DNA of 64,000 nt from Vicinamibacteraceae bacterium (GCA_011525805.1 WYBR01000083.1:1-64000), one strand, 5' to 3'. Shown: positions 34,101 to 42,187, counted from the stretch's first letter. Numbers and translations are program-made. Notes: generated from the sequence alone by a model not told the origin.

Positions 34101-35860
34101 CGTCCTCGCGCCTCCTGGTGCTCTATCACCCCGCCAACCCGGGCCAACTCGCCCGCGTGCGCAATCTTCTGAGCGACTACATCGATCGACCCGCCCGGCA
34201 GATCTTCGTCGAGGGCATGGTGCTGGAGATCAGCGAAGACGGGCTCAAGGATCTGGGCATCGAGTGGCAGTTCCGCGAGGGACCGATCGACCTGATTCTC
34301 GGCAAACTCACCGCGGGCGGCGCCATCGATTCGCTCACGTTCTCCAACGTCGATTCGCGCGATGTGCCGCTGGACTGGTCGGTGCGCATTCGCGCCCTGG
34401 TGCGCGAGGGCAAGGCGGAGATCCTCTCGCGCCCCGGCGTGCTCACCATTGACAACCGACAGGCGACCATCCGCGTCGGCGAGGACATCCCCATCGCCAC
34501 CAGCCAGGAGGGAACCTCGGTCGGCTCGAACAAACTCTCCTTCAACTTCCAGTACATCCCGACGGGCATCCTCCTCAACGTCCGGCCGCGAATCACCGAG
34601 CAGGCCGACGAGATCAGCATGCTCATCGACACGATCGTCTCGGCGGTGGTGCCGGGGCGCGACCTGGAGATCCGGTCCAGCGACGGCGAACTGCTCGCCA
34701 CCGCCCCCACGATCTCGACCCGACGCGTGCAGACCTACGCCCGCATCGACAACAACACGCCCTTCATCATCGGCGGCCTGGTGAGCCGCGACCTCACGGT
34801 CACGCGCGACAAGATTCCCCTGCTTGGCGACCTGCCCTTCGTGGGCATCTTCTTCCGCGCCGAGCGGACGGAGCGCACCAAGCGCGAGGTGATCATCGTC
34901 CTCACTCCCTATGTCCTGCCCGAGGAGTCTTATACGGCCGGCGTGATTCCCAGGGACGACGACCTGTTCGACTCCTTCGGCAATCAACTCTTCCGCGAGT
35001 CGTACCGGATTCGCGCGGAAGACGTTTTCGACCTGCGGTTCCTTCCCGAGAACCGCCGCATCGTGGCCTACAGCGACCTGGCGTCGAAGGTCGTGCGGCG
35101 CGACGCCCGCCTCGCCGAGGCCCTCCCCTTCCGCGACTTCGTTCGCGGCCGCATTCCCGGCGAGGACATCCTGGTCCACCGGATGATCTACGAAGTGATC
35201 AAGCGCCTCGACGTGAAAGGCCAGCAATACGACCTGCCCAAACTCATCGCCGCTGACCGCATCATCTTCCTCGAGTCCGAGCAGTTCGGCGGCTACAGCG
35301 TTCAGTTCATGGAGCGCGTCATGTCGCGCTTCGGCGGCGGCGCTGATTACGCCTCCTTCTTCAAGAACAAGCGCGACAAGGCCCTCGCGTTCACGTTTCA
35401 CTACGATCGCGAGTCGGACGATCCGCTTCACCTCGCCACCGAGCCCATTCCCGAGGTCGCCATCTACGACTGTCCCGATCGCAAGGCGTGGGGCCGGCTC
35501 CTGTGGGAACTGAACCAGCCCGGCCCGGACGGGCGCAAGCGCTTCAGCATCGTGCTCAACGACGAATCCGACCTGACTCGCCTGCGCCGGGCGATCATGC
35601 TCAAGAAGGTCATTGCCGCCAATGGTGGCGCAGAACAGGTTTCGCTGGCGAACTTCAGCGTCGGCAAGGTGCTGATGATGCCCGAGACGAAGGAAGGGCA
35701 GACGCACATCCTCGACGCCGACGTCGCCCGCCTCTTCTTCCACACCGAGCACTACTACTCGGCGGCGATCCAGGTGATCGAGCAGCGCCTTGCTGAACTC
35801 GACGCCGCGCTGCGCACGCCGGAGATCGGGCCCCTGCTCGACGGGGCCGAACTGCCGTGA
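31136..35860 (+). CDS. ABC exporter and secretin in one continuous frame
   Basis: A single open frame of 1574 codons. Residues about 20-310 are a type-1 ABC exporter membrane domain (LGLVVGLLAMLVATNLVLP, FYKAQQPGKVGSRLLDD, FLGMEVVKGFTGEAREK). Residues about 345-580 are its nucleotide-binding domain: Walker A GPSGSGKST, signature DLSRGERQR (Arg in place of the usual second Gly), Walker B LVLVLDEAAASID and H-loop ITHK. A Pro/Ala/Thr-rich linker leads to an internal GTG (codon 637), a hydrophobic stretch, about 350 residues of periplasmic type, then a secretin core (about 1020-1265: QIFVEGMVLEIS, RPGVLTIDNRQATIRVGEDI, IPLLGDLPFVGIFFRAERTE, REVIIVLTPYVL) and a 310-residue unknown tail. ABC exporters and secretins are normally separate proteins in different membranes. 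Either a true fusion joined by a transmembrane segment exists, or the secretin is made separately from the internal start. Upstream start codons exist; 31136 best fits the exporter family. Confidence 0.85.
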   Translation: MASEETKPVDASGGRLADVLRPHSRRLGLVVGLLAMLVATNLVLPYSVKLLIDDVFPHDDGSGGNWGLLWLILPLLGMIFVIRNALFYPSRMLAVRVSEDVCFSMRQRLFEYLQQLNLRFYKAQQPGKVGSRLLDDTFKIQFFIQDKLPTLLLNLLLAQVLLIILYAVNWRLALASSLVLPLHFGTYWFFRRPIKRRHSEAQENVAAAYGNVVEKFLGMEVVKGFTGEAREKARFHSAIDASRHSQIGTQRYEFMQKVVADLFVGAGTVFLFGFGAWQVMQGHMSGGTFIMFFGYVGMLYPAMQEVISGTSHLSKTTACVDRVFEMLQQPGAESDPAPPAGGAADVPILGAVEFRNVSFAYGHGRTILKNVGLSIRAGERVAITGPSGSGKSTLLNLLPRFIDPTAGEVLIDGHDVRSIPISRLRSAIGIAFQEVFLFDASISENLRYARPDATLEELADVCRLTGADRFIEKRADGYDSRIGPYGSDLSRGERQRINIARALLKSPLVLVLDEAAASIDNKSSVAVMRAIFKRLRNRTIIMITHKPELLQLADRVVVIREGRVEFDGPPTEYTLLDLKETPLAGFRPPETAGKAPLRLVNPVREAEPPATTIPQPAAAATTETPPSAPEPTPEEVVANRGRTRTIATALLVLAGASLLGPPACVSESRSTRSYGVESARASGGLLIADAGDDQAGQLRAAIEASELRSAALAPHLRSAGGGFAPDREQIEFAGEVLGGAVRGEGGRAAPVERSEPAAQEPVPVGSPLPPDSGRLIALPKLGATELREAIHSLALSAATEQGYQRVEPEAVVGLPTFPEEINELAVLRRRDDSGAEAVLCLGYRTFLSQPPQVWVVSLQRTGLNAPWVAGGDLPLVQSRVEALVAGLTAMRSNLTHEDLSRSVVQLSYIDGPGAIGALQGLGVSVIADAAQVPQSIEYARLPLVILMPTPTAEQTGLVGDAGPAVRGNFGNTMLPNTATPLAPNPVTSPSSRLLVLYHPANPGQLARVRNLLSDYIDRPARQIFVEGMVLEISEDGLKDLGIEWQFREGPIDLILGKLTAGGAIDSLTFSNVDSRDVPLDWSVRIRALVREGKAEILSRPGVLTIDNRQATIRVGEDIPIATSQEGTSVGSNKLSFNFQYIPTGILLNVRPRITEQADEISMLIDTIVSAVVPGRDLEIRSSDGELLATAPTISTRRVQTYARIDNNTPFIIGGLVSRDLTVTRDKIPLLGDLPFVGIFFRAERTERTKREVIIVLTPYVLPEESYTAGVIPRDDDLFDSFGNQLFRESYRIRAEDVFDLRFLPENRRIVAYSDLASKVVRRDARLAEALPFRDFVRGRIPGEDILVHRMIYEVIKRLDVKGQQYDLPKLIAADRIIFLESEQFGGYSVQFMERVMSRFGGGADYASFFKNKRDKALAFTFHYDRESDDPLHLATEPIPEVAIYDCPDRKAWGRLLWELNQPGPDGRKRFSIVLNDESDLTRLRRAIMLKKVIAANGGAEQVSLANFSVGKVLMMPETKEGQTHILDADVARLFFHTEHYYSAAIQVIEQRLAELDAALRTPEIGPLLDGAELP
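33034..33046 (+). promoter_or_regulatory. Internal Shine-Dalgarno and GTG start within the ABC-secretin frame
   Basis: GGAGGA (33034-33039) is followed after four bases by GTG (33044-33046) in the reading frame. The next codons give ANRGRTR, then a hydrophobic run and a Cys at position 28, the layout of an export signal. This supports separate initiation of the secretin half. Confidence 0.65.
33044..35860 (+). CDS. Secretin (outer-membrane channel) as a possible separate product
   Basis: Reading from the internal GTG gives a 938-residue protein. Residues 2-8 are basic (ANRGRTR), 9-24 hydrophobic, with PPAC at 25-28: a signal peptide, possibly a lipoprotein one although the -3 residue is Pro rather than the usual Leu. 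Residues about 30-385 include two N-domain-like segments (LLVLYHPANPGQLARVRNLL). The secretin core lies at about 385-630 with the GspD/PilQ signatures noted for the fused frame. Residues 630-938 (GQQYDLPKLIAADRIIFLE, FHYDRESDDPLHLATEPIPE, KKVIAANGGAEQVSLANF) match nothing I recognise. Secretins form gated rings through which pili, phage or type II substrates pass. No pilotin is seen. Confidence 0.6.
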   Translation: MANRGRTRTIATALLVLAGASLLGPPACVSESRSTRSYGVESARASGGLLIADAGDDQAGQLRAAIEASELRSAALAPHLRSAGGGFAPDREQIEFAGEVLGGAVRGEGGRAAPVERSEPAAQEPVPVGSPLPPDSGRLIALPKLGATELREAIHSLALSAATEQGYQRVEPEAVVGLPTFPEEINELAVLRRRDDSGAEAVLCLGYRTFLSQPPQVWVVSLQRTGLNAPWVAGGDLPLVQSRVEALVAGLTAMRSNLTHEDLSRSVVQLSYIDGPGAIGALQGLGVSVIADAAQVPQSIEYARLPLVILMPTPTAEQTGLVGDAGPAVRGNFGNTMLPNTATPLAPNPVTSPSSRLLVLYHPANPGQLARVRNLLSDYIDRPARQIFVEGMVLEISEDGLKDLGIEWQFREGPIDLILGKLTAGGAIDSLTFSNVDSRDVPLDWSVRIRALVREGKAEILSRPGVLTIDNRQATIRVGEDIPIATSQEGTSVGSNKLSFNFQYIPTGILLNVRPRITEQADEISMLIDTIVSAVVPGRDLEIRSSDGELLATAPTISTRRVQTYARIDNNTPFIIGGLVSRDLTVTRDKIPLLGDLPFVGIFFRAERTERTKREVIIVLTPYVLPEESYTAGVIPRDDDLFDSFGNQLFRESYRIRAEDVFDLRFLPENRRIVAYSDLASKVVRRDARLAEALPFRDFVRGRIPGEDILVHRMIYEVIKRLDVKGQQYDLPKLIAADRIIFLESEQFGGYSVQFMERVMSRFGGGADYASFFKNKRDKALAFTFHYDRESDDPLHLATEPIPEVAIYDCPDRKAWGRLLWELNQPGPDGRKRFSIVLNDESDLTRLRRAIMLKKVIAANGGAEQVSLANFSVGKVLMMPETKEGQTHILDADVARLFFHTEHYYSAAIQVIEQRLAELDAALRTPEIGPLLDGAELP

Positions 35861-35885
35861 GCCGGCCGAACGTGCGAGTGTCACT

Positions 35886-35992
35886 GCGTGGCATGGCGTC
35901 GCGCCTCGCGTCGCTATGCCGTGGCGCCTGACGCTTTCGAACGTCGTTGCTCGTTCGGGCCCAGCCGGGCGAAGCGCCAGGCGATGCCACGC
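35886..35992. repeat. Spaced inverted repeat between convergent genes
   Basis: GCGTGGCAT (35886-35894) and ATGCCACGC (35984-35992) flank about 90 bases in the gap between the secretin and the epimerase. Smaller matches (TGGCGCCTG / AGCGCCAGG) lie inside. It may act as a bidirectional transcription barrier or be a REP-type relic. Confidence 0.35.
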
Positions 35993-36029
35993 GATGGCGC
36001 GGAGCGCTTGCCCCGGTCTCGCCTGCGGC

Positions 36030-36911
36030 TCACACGCGGCGGATCAACTCGGCGAGGTGCGCGCGGATTCCCGCGTGGCCGCGATCGAGGCGGATTCCCA
36101 GCGAGCACGCGGCGTCCTTCGTGAACCTGTTCCGGGGCTCCGCGGGACTTGAAGTGTCGATCTTCACCTGGATGCCGAGCAATTCGGCGGCGATGAGCGC
36201 CCAGTCCGCCCACCGGGCATAGCAGTCCACGAGGTTGTACGCGCGTCCGGCTGTTTCGGGATTGCCGACGCAGGAAACCGTCGCAGCCGCGACGTCATCG
36301 ACGTGGACGAACTTGCCGCCGCCGGGCTTGTCCACCGACTCGCCGCGACGCAGTTGCTGCACGAGGCCAAAGCCATAGGATCGTTCGAGACTGGGGTCGA
36401 GGCCGTAGACGCCGCAGGGCCGAATGGCGCAGGTCGGTTGTCCGTGTCCGAAGTGCGCCGCCCAGCAGTGCGCTTCAACGGCCGCCTTGTACGCGCCGTA
36501 CCACGACGCCGGCCGCAGCGGATGATCCTCATCGATTGCACCGCCCCAACGCGGCCGCATGTCGTGATGCACGGCGATCGTGCTGATGAAGATGAACTGC
36601 CGCGGCGCGGAGACCTGCAGCAGTCGGATCGACCCGAGCAGGTTTCGCCGCAGATGCGCTTCGAGGTCGTTGCCTTTGAGACTCTCCCAATCGACGCCGC
36701 AGTGAATTACGCACTCAGCCCCGTCGAGCAGATCGGGCCAAGCCGTTTCGTCAGCCAGGTCGCCCTCGACAACGCGAGCGATGTACGGCTCGACGTGTTT
36801 GCGCCGGCTCGTCGGGCGCATGAGGGCCGTCGTCTCATGCCCGGCGAGCGCGAGGTCGCGCGCGATCGCCGAGCCGATGAACCCCGATGCCCCGGTGAGT
36901 GCCGCCCGCAT
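36030..36911 (-). CDS. NAD(P)-dependent epimerase/dehydratase (extended SDR)
   Basis: A 293-residue extended short-chain dehydrogenase. Rossmann start with TGASGFIGSAIA, VVEGDLADETAW for the second conserved block, FIFISTIAVH (catalytic Ser/Thr region), YGAYKAAVE (Tyr-xxx-Lys) and RPCGVYGLDP. The substrate is unclear; nucleotide sugars are usual for this family, and the C-terminal substrate domain does not resemble GalE or RmlB closely. It lies 36 bases downstream of the AI-2E family gene on the same strand. Confidence 0.9.
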   Translation of the reverse strand: MRAALTGASGFIGSAIARDLALAGHETTALMRPTSRRKHVEPYIARVVEGDLADETAWPDLLDGAECVIHCGVDWESLKGNDLEAHLRRNLLGSIRLLQVSAPRQFIFISTIAVHHDMRPRWGGAIDEDHPLRPASWYGAYKAAVEAHCWAAHFGHGQPTCAIRPCGVYGLDPSLERSYGFGLVQQLRRGESVDKPGGGKFVHVDDVAAATVSCVGNPETAGRAYNLVDCYARWADWALIAAELLGIQVKIDTSSPAEPRNRFTKDAACSLGIRLDRGHAGIRAHLAELIRRV

Positions 36912-36947
36912 GATCGTTGTGGTCTCCGCCGCCGGCGGTGCGCCGGC

Positions 36948-38282
36948 TCAGTCGCCGCCGATGGGCAGCATGTCCTTCGCCTCGCCGCGGCCGTACTGCT
37001 TGACTCGAGGCAGGACGAGGTCGGTGATGACGATCTTGATGCACGCGGCGGCGGGAATGGCGAGGAGCATGCCGTAGACCCCGCCCACCGCCCCGCCGGC
37101 GAGTACTGCCACGAGGATCGACACCGGTCCGAGATTCGTCGCCTTGCCGGCAATCAGCGGCGTCAGGCCGTAGCCTTCGATCACCTGCACGAGGGCGAAG
37201 ACGACACTGGGCCAGAGGAGGATCCCCCACCACGCCATGCGCGCTTCGGCAGGCAGTTCAGCCTGGCCGATCCACAGCAGGCCGATCGCCAGCGGCAACC
37301 CGACCCCGCCGAGGTACGGCACGATACTGAACAGGCCCGTGAGCAGGCCGAGCAGCAGCCAGTACGGCACGCCGCACATCCACCACCCCAGGGCGAAGAG
37401 CACTCCCATGATGGCGCAGATGACGATCCGCCCGCGCACGAACCCGCTCACCGCCGCATCCATCTTCCGCAGCATCGCATAGGCGCCGGGCGAGTGCTTC
37501 GTCGGGAACGCCTCGACGACGGCGTCGCGCAGCACCGGCCAGCCCGTCGAGAACGCGAAGAAATAGAACGGGATCAGGAAAAGCGTGAACGCGATGTACA
37601 CCGTCGATCCGACGATGGAGAGGATCATCCCCAGCGCATCACCCGTCGTGCGGACCGTCGCCTGGAAGATCGTGCCGAGATTGGCCCGCAGCCAGGCCTT
37701 GATCTGCTCCGCCAGCGCCTCGGCGTCGACGCTCCGTCGGAGAGGAGTTTCGGCGCCGGGTTCGAGGTCTGCCGGCGGAGCGTCCTCGGCGACCGGGGGC
37801 GTCGGCTCCTGTCCGGCTTGCTCAGGAGGCGACTCCGGCCCAACGAGGCCTTCAAGTCCGTGAAGGACCGACTCGCCCAGCGCTTCGGGGAGGTGTTCAT
37901 CGACAAGGCGGATCAATCCCTCCGCACGCTCCGGCAGCGTGCGCAGCAGATCGACGGTCTGGACGACCGAGAGCGCCACGCCCAGGAGGACGACCGCGAA
38001 CAGAACCGCCACGGCCCCGACGAGGCTGCCCGCGACCATCGGCCGGGTGATGCGCGGATTCCGCGTCAGGCGCAGGACGATCGGTTCAAAGAGGTAGGCG
38101 AGCGCGAGAGCGATGAGCAGCGGCACCGTGACCGCCCGCAGCCAGTAGCCGCAGAGCACCAGCAGCACCACAGCCGCGATCACCGCGACGTCGCGCACCG
38201 CCTGGATCTGCCAGAGGTGCAGGCGCTCGATTCGTGGTTCGGGTTGATCCGGGAGGCCGCGGCCCGCTTCGCGCTCGCTCAT
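36948..38282 (-). CDS. AI-2E family (PerM/UPF0118) membrane transporter
   Basis: A 444-residue polytopic protein of the AI-2E exporter superfamily, members of which act as autoinducer exporters or Na+/H+ antiporters. Typical features: VPLLIALALAYLFEPIVLRL near the N-terminus, a long soluble loop (about 115-205), IAFTLFLIPFYFFAF, GLLTGLFSIVPYLGGVGLP and the C-terminal GPVSILVAVLAGGAVGGVYG. The soluble loop contains an unusually Pro/Glu/Ala-rich insertion (about 150-185), probably disordered. It may be cotranscribed with the downstream epimerase. Confidence 0.9.
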   Translation of the reverse strand: MSEREAGRGLPDQPEPRIERLHLWQIQAVRDVAVIAAVVLLVLCGYWLRAVTVPLLIALALAYLFEPIVLRLTRNPRITRPMVAGSLVGAVAVLFAVVLLGVALSVVQTVDLLRTLPERAEGLIRLVDEHLPEALGESVLHGLEGLVGPESPPEQAGQEPTPPVAEDAPPADLEPGAETPLRRSVDAEALAEQIKAWLRANLGTIFQATVRTTGDALGMILSIVGSTVYIAFTLFLIPFYFFAFSTGWPVLRDAVVEAFPTKHSPGAYAMLRKMDAAVSGFVRGRIVICAIMGVLFALGWWMCGVPYWLLLGLLTGLFSIVPYLGGVGLPLAIGLLWIGQAELPAEARMAWWGILLWPSVVFALVQVIEGYGLTPLIAGKATNLGPVSILVAVLAGGAVGGVYGMLLAIPAAACIKIVITDLVLPRVKQYGRGEAKDMLPIGGD

Positions 38283-38373
38283 GGCGAATGCAGGATACCG
38301 AGCGGGGCGGCGGCGACAAGTCCACGGACGGCTGATTCAGGACACCTCGGTCCGCCCCGAGGGTCGCCGCCGC

Positions 38374-38796
38374 TCAGTTGCGCATGATGGAGTTGAGAAT
38401 CCGCTGCTCGTCGAAGGCCTCGTCGAAGGAGTAGACGGCGGTGAAGTCCTCAATCCGATCCTCGTCGCTGCAGGTCAGTTGCCCGGTCTCGATGAGGGCG
38501 TAGACGATGCGGCCGAAGTCGTCAGTGCGATGAATGTTCCAGTGTTGCAGAACGCTGCGGGCGAGCAGACCGTACTTGCTGATCGCGTAGTCGCGCAGGC
38601 CGTGGCAGAGTTGCCGGCCGCTGATGTGGCGCTTGGCGGGATCGACTTTCCGAGGATCGCCGTGCAACTGGCTCACGGTGTACCCCAGCGCTTCCTGCAC
38701 GAAGACGTAGGCGCTGCGCGGATAGGGATGTCCGGCGGGCGGAATGAGCGCCTCGCGGCTCACGGACTTCACCTGCTGTTTCTGCTGCTGCGTCAC
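38374..38796 (-). CDS. Minf_1886-type protein restricted to Planctomycetes/Verrucomicrobia
   Basis: A 140-residue soluble protein of the Minf_1886 family (Verruco/Plancto-restricted), function unknown. Hallmarks are YPRSAYVFVQEALGYTV, HISGRQLCHGLRDYAISKYG and VLQHWNIHRTDDFGRIVYAL. GGAGGA six bases upstream fixes the GTG start at 38796; the frame stays open far upstream but only as antisense to chrA. The C-terminal DFTAVYSFDEAFDE is also characteristic. It is one of the better phylum markers in the window. Confidence 0.88.
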   Translation of the reverse strand: MTQQQKQQVKSVSREALIPPAGHPYPRSAYVFVQEALGYTVSQLHGDPRKVDPAKRHISGRQLCHGLRDYAISKYGLLARSVLQHWNIHRTDDFGRIVYALIETGQLTCSDEDRIEDFTAVYSFDEAFDEQRILNSIMRN

Positions 38797-38973
38797 TCGA
38801 ATCCTCCGGAAACACGGCGGCCGCCCGCGGTCGGGCCGGACGAGGTGATTATAGTCGGGGGCCGAAGGAGCGTGCCGGCGGGAACGGCGTTCGTTTCGAG
38901 GGGGTAGAATCGGCCCGCCTTCCCGAGCCCCACCCCTTTCTTCGCCGCGCCGCCCCGCCAGGCCAGTCCGCCG

Positions 38974-40368
38974 ATGCCGAACCCCACCGCTGACCAAGCG
39001 TCCTCGGCCGAACACGATGCTCGACAGATTCCGTTCGGCGAGGCGCTGCGGGTCTGGACCTATATCGGACTGAACAGTTTCGGCGGTCCGGCCGGCCAGA
39101 TCGCCGTCATGCATCGCGTCCTGGTCGAGCAGCGGAGATGGGTCAGCGAAGCGCGCTTCCTCCACGCGCTGAACTACTGCATGCTCCTTCCCGGCCCGGA
39201 AGCGACCCAACTGGCGACGTACATCGGCTGGCTGATGCATCGCACGCCGGGAGGGATCGCCGCCGGCGTGCTCTTCGTCCTGCCGGGCTTTGTCACCATC
39301 CTGCTGCTGAGTTACGTCTACGCTGCATGGCACGACGTGCCGGCGGTGGACGCGACGTTCGGCGGGCTCGGAGCGGCGGTGCTGGCCGTGGTCGTCGAGG
39401 CGGTGCTGCGGATCGGCCGTCGGGCCCTGGCCAATCGGTGGATGGTGATGATTGCGATTCTGGCGTTTGTCGCCATTCACTTCCTCGAGACGCCCTTTCC
39501 CGCCATCATCGCGGCCGCCGCGCTGGTCGGCTTCATCGGAGGGCGGCTGGCCCCAAGCGTCTTCCTGCCCGCCGGGAACGGGCGGCGCGGGACTCAGGTT
39601 GATGAAGGCACGGCGCTGGACCGGCACGACTCCGCTCACACCAGGCCTTCGGCTGCGCGGGCGATGCGGACGCTGGCGGTCTGCCTGACGCTGTGGCTCG
39701 GCCCGCAGATCGCGCTCGCCGCGCTGCTCGGGCCGGACGATCTCTTCGTGCAGGTCGGCCTCTTCTTCAGCAAGGCGGCCGTCGTGACCTTTGGCGGCGC
39801 TTACGCGGTGCTCCCCTACGTGGCGCAGCGGGCGGTTGAGACGCACGGCTGGCTCACCGCCACCGAGATGCTTCGCGGCCTGGGTCTGGCAGAGACCACG
39901 CCGGGGCCGCTGATTCAGGTCGTGCAGTTCGTCGGCTTCATGGCCGCGTTTAACCACCCCGGCCACTTGCCGCCGATGCTTGCCGCTACGCTCGCGGCCG
40001 TGTTGACCACCTGGGTCACTTTCGTTCCGTGCTTTCTGTGGATCTTCCTCGGCGCCCCCTATGTTGAGGCGGCTCGCGCCAGCAGGCGACTGGCCGCGGC
40101 GCTGGCGGGCGTGACCGCCGCGGTCGTCGGCGTCGTTCTCAACCTCGCGGTCTGGTTCGCGCTGCACACGCTCTTCGGCCAGGTGCAGGAGTTCCGGGGG
40201 ATGGGCGTTCGCGTCCTGGTTCCGCAGTGGGCCACCATCGATCCTGCGGCGCTGCTCATTTCAGGCGTCGCATTCGCGGCCCTCTTCTGGTGGCGTCTGG
40301 GAATGATGCGCACGCTCGGGCTGTGCGCGGCCCTCGCGCTGGCGCATTACATTGTGTTTGAGGCCTGA
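38974..40368 (+). CDS. chrA: Chromate efflux transporter, ChrA family
   Basis: A 464-residue long-chain (two-domain) CHR family protein. Each half has the repeat signature: in the first [12 protein letters not shown] and [19 protein letters not shown], in the second [20 protein letters not shown] and [20 protein letters not shown]. Members expel chromate with protons in the periplasm-bound direction; some have other anion roles. There is a hydrophilic joint of about 35 residues between halves. It is divergent from the Minf_1886 gene; no ChrB-like regulator is seen. Confidence 0.92.
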   Translation: MPNPTADQASSAEHDARQIPFGEALRVWTYIGLNSFGGPAGQIAVMHRVLVEQRRWVSEARFLHALNYCMLLPGPEATQLATYIGWLMHRTPGGIAAGVLFVLPGFVTILLLSYVYAAWHDVPAVDATFGGLGAAVLAVVVEAVLRIGRRALANRWMVMIAILAFVAIHFLETPFPAIIAAAALVGFIGGRLAPSVFLPAGNGRRGTQVDEGTALDRHDSAHTRPSAARAMRTLAVCLTLWLGPQIALAALLGPDDLFVQVGLFFSKAAVVTFGGAYAVLPYVAQRAVETHGWLTATEMLRGLGLAETTPGPLIQVVQFVGFMAAFNHPGHLPPMLAATLAAVLTTWVTFVPCFLWIFLGAPYVEAARASRRLAAALAGVTAAVVGVVLNLAVWFALHTLFGQVQEFRGMGVRVLVPQWATIDPAALLISGVAFAALFWWRLGMMRTLGLCAALALAHYIVFEA

Positions 40369-40552
40369 GGTTTGGGGCCAGACAACCTGTATGCACACCG
40401 GGGCGCCGTGGTCTGAGCGACGCACTGAGAGCGCGGGCCACGCCGGCGCGCGAGGGATGAGCGGAACTGTCCAATCGCCCGTTTGCGCGATGGCGTGGCT
40501 CTCCGGTCGCAGAGCCTCCCTCCAGACCAGGGCACCGGGCCCCTTCTCCCCA

Positions 40553-42187
40553 CTACTCGAACACGGTCTTGACGACGTTGCTCGGCGTGCAGGAAGACTG
40601 CTCAACCGCCTGGATGAAGATCGTCCGCCCTCGGGCGGCGCTTCCGACCTGCCGGCTCAGCGTCGCCACTCCGCTCCCGTCCGCCACGGCGCTTCCGGCG
40701 ATGGCGGGCGCGCCGAGGAAAACCGCCAGGCCCGAGCATCCCGGCACGTTCGTCACGCCGCTGGAGAGGCCGTAGGCGAAGTACACCGTCGCTCCGGGCG
40801 CCGCGTTCGAGGCGACGAGGCTGTTGACCTCGTTGACGCGGCCGGGCGAAGGCGGCTCCAGCGCAAGGCTTCGATTCCGGATGGTGTGGACGAACATGTC
40901 GGTGTCGCCGTTCTGGGAGGAGACGTAGTTCGGGTAGGCGAAGTCGCCGCCGAGGCCGAGCCCGTTGTAGTCGCCGAAGAACTGCTGGCCGCGATTCAGC
41001 CCGTCGTTGTCGCTGTTGAAGGACTGCGGCGTGAGGCGGTGTTCGCTCCACGTCGCGCCTCCGTCGGCGCTCATCGTGTAGTAGGCGTCGAACATGCCGT
41101 TGACGACGCCGTCGTTCTGCACCGTGTGGCGCGAGTCGTAGAAGAGCATGTGGATGCGCCCGGCGCGATCGACCTCCAGCCAGGGGAAGAACTGGTCGCC
41201 CGGCGGGCTGTTGTCGCCGTTGATGACGCGCGGCGCGGACCACGTCGAACCCTTGTCCGTCGACTTGCTGAAGTAGAGATCGACGTTGCGCTGCCCGTTG
41301 ACGATGTTCGTCGTGTCGAAGTAAACGCAGTAGAGCACGCCCGAGACGGGATCGACGGCGAGGGAGTTCAGCGGCGGAACGCGGAAGGTCCCGGGGAAGC
41401 GCGAGCCGTCCTGCGTGCTCCACGTGTCCAGTCGAGTGGCGATGCGGATGGCGGGGTCGAAGGTGTTGCCGCCGTCGAAACTGCGGCGGAGCATCACGCC
41501 AGTGCCGAAGTCCCAGTAGGCGACGTACAACTCGCCCTCGGGACCGACGCGCGGCAGAAAGCCGATGCCAGTGCCGACGCTGCGGGGCGTGTTCCACGTC
41601 AAGCCCATGTCATCGGACCAGATTACCCCCTGGTTGTAGGCAATGTAGACGCGAGTGCTGTTCGGGTTGCCCGGGATGATGCCCGCCGCCATCCAGCCCT
41701 TGTCGGCGCCGCTGGTCGCACGGGCCATGACGGAAGGCTGAAAAGTATTCAGCCCCGGGTCTTTCCGCGCCACGTACAGCCCGCCGTTGCCCGCGAAGGA
41801 GATCGCGCCGACCCAGAGCGTTCCCGTGCGCTGATCGTAGCACGACATCGGGTCGCCCTCGACGCTCGACTGATTCGGCCCTGGCGGGCGAACGAGAAAG
41901 TCGGTCCACGTCGCGCCGAAGTCGTTGGAAACGGCCACGGACATGCGGATGATCTCGTTGCCCGTGCTTTCGCGCCAGTCGTTGGCGGTGGCGACGATCT
42001 CGTTGGGCGCGCCGTCCACCGAGGCCGCGGACGTTTCATTTGCCGCCTGCCGCCCTCCGCCCACGTCGACGCGCACCTGCGGGCCGATGACCGGCGGGTC
42101 GGCAAGGGCGGAGCGCGGGGCGATGAGCGCCGCCGCGAGGCCGAGGGATGTCTTCAGGATCGATGCGGGGCGAACGAAAGCGGGCAT
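40553..42187 (-). CDS. Secreted sialidase-like (BNR) beta-propeller protein with C-terminal module
   Basis: A 544-residue exported protein (signal ILKTSLGLAAALIAPRSALA; GAGGAG before the ATG). The body is a propeller with BNR/Asp-box-like turns: SNDFGATWTD, SDDMGLTWN, SFDGGNTFD, STDKGSTWS and SADGGATWS. These are typical of sialidase-fold proteins; the arginine triad of true sialidases is not obvious, so enzymatic activity is uncertain. The last 100 residues are the shared module (NAAPGATVYFAYGLSSG, VPGCSGLAVFL, IFIQAVEQSSCTPSNVVK). Probably surface-exposed, binding or processing polysaccharide. Confidence 0.82.
   Translation of the reverse strand: MPAFVRPASILKTSLGLAAALIAPRSALADPPVIGPQVRVDVGGGRQAANETSAASVDGAPNEIVATANDWRESTGNEIIRMSVAVSNDFGATWTDFLVRPPGPNQSSVEGDPMSCYDQRTGTLWVGAISFAGNGGLYVARKDPGLNTFQPSVMARATSGADKGWMAAGIIPGNPNSTRVYIAYNQGVIWSDDMGLTWNTPRSVGTGIGFLPRVGPEGELYVAYWDFGTGVMLRRSFDGGNTFDPAIRIATRLDTWSTQDGSRFPGTFRVPPLNSLAVDPVSGVLYCVYFDTTNIVNGQRNVDLYFSKSTDKGSTWSAPRVINGDNSPPGDQFFPWLEVDRAGRIHMLFYDSRHTVQNDGVVNGMFDAYYTMSADGGATWSEHRLTPQSFNSDNDGLNRGQQFFGDYNGLGLGGDFAYPNYVSSQNGDTDMFVHTIRNRSLALEPPSPGRVNEVNSLVASNAAPGATVYFAYGLSSGVTNVPGCSGLAVFLGAPAIAGSAVADGSGVATLSRQVGSAARGRTIFIQAVEQSSCTPSNVVKTVFE

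Noticed and set aside
23351-35860. A type II secretion or type IV pilus operon made of the ATPase and the secretin
   Set aside because: The two lie about 8 kb apart on opposite strands with unrelated genes between, and no pseudopilin, platform protein or prepilin peptidase is present.
31133-35884. Very long minus-strand open frames (801 and 710 codons) opposite the ABC-secretin gene
   Set aside because: They mirror the codon positions of a GC-rich plus-strand gene, have Arg/Glu/Asp/His-rich low-quality composition and match no family, while the plus strand has complete ABC and secretin motifs.
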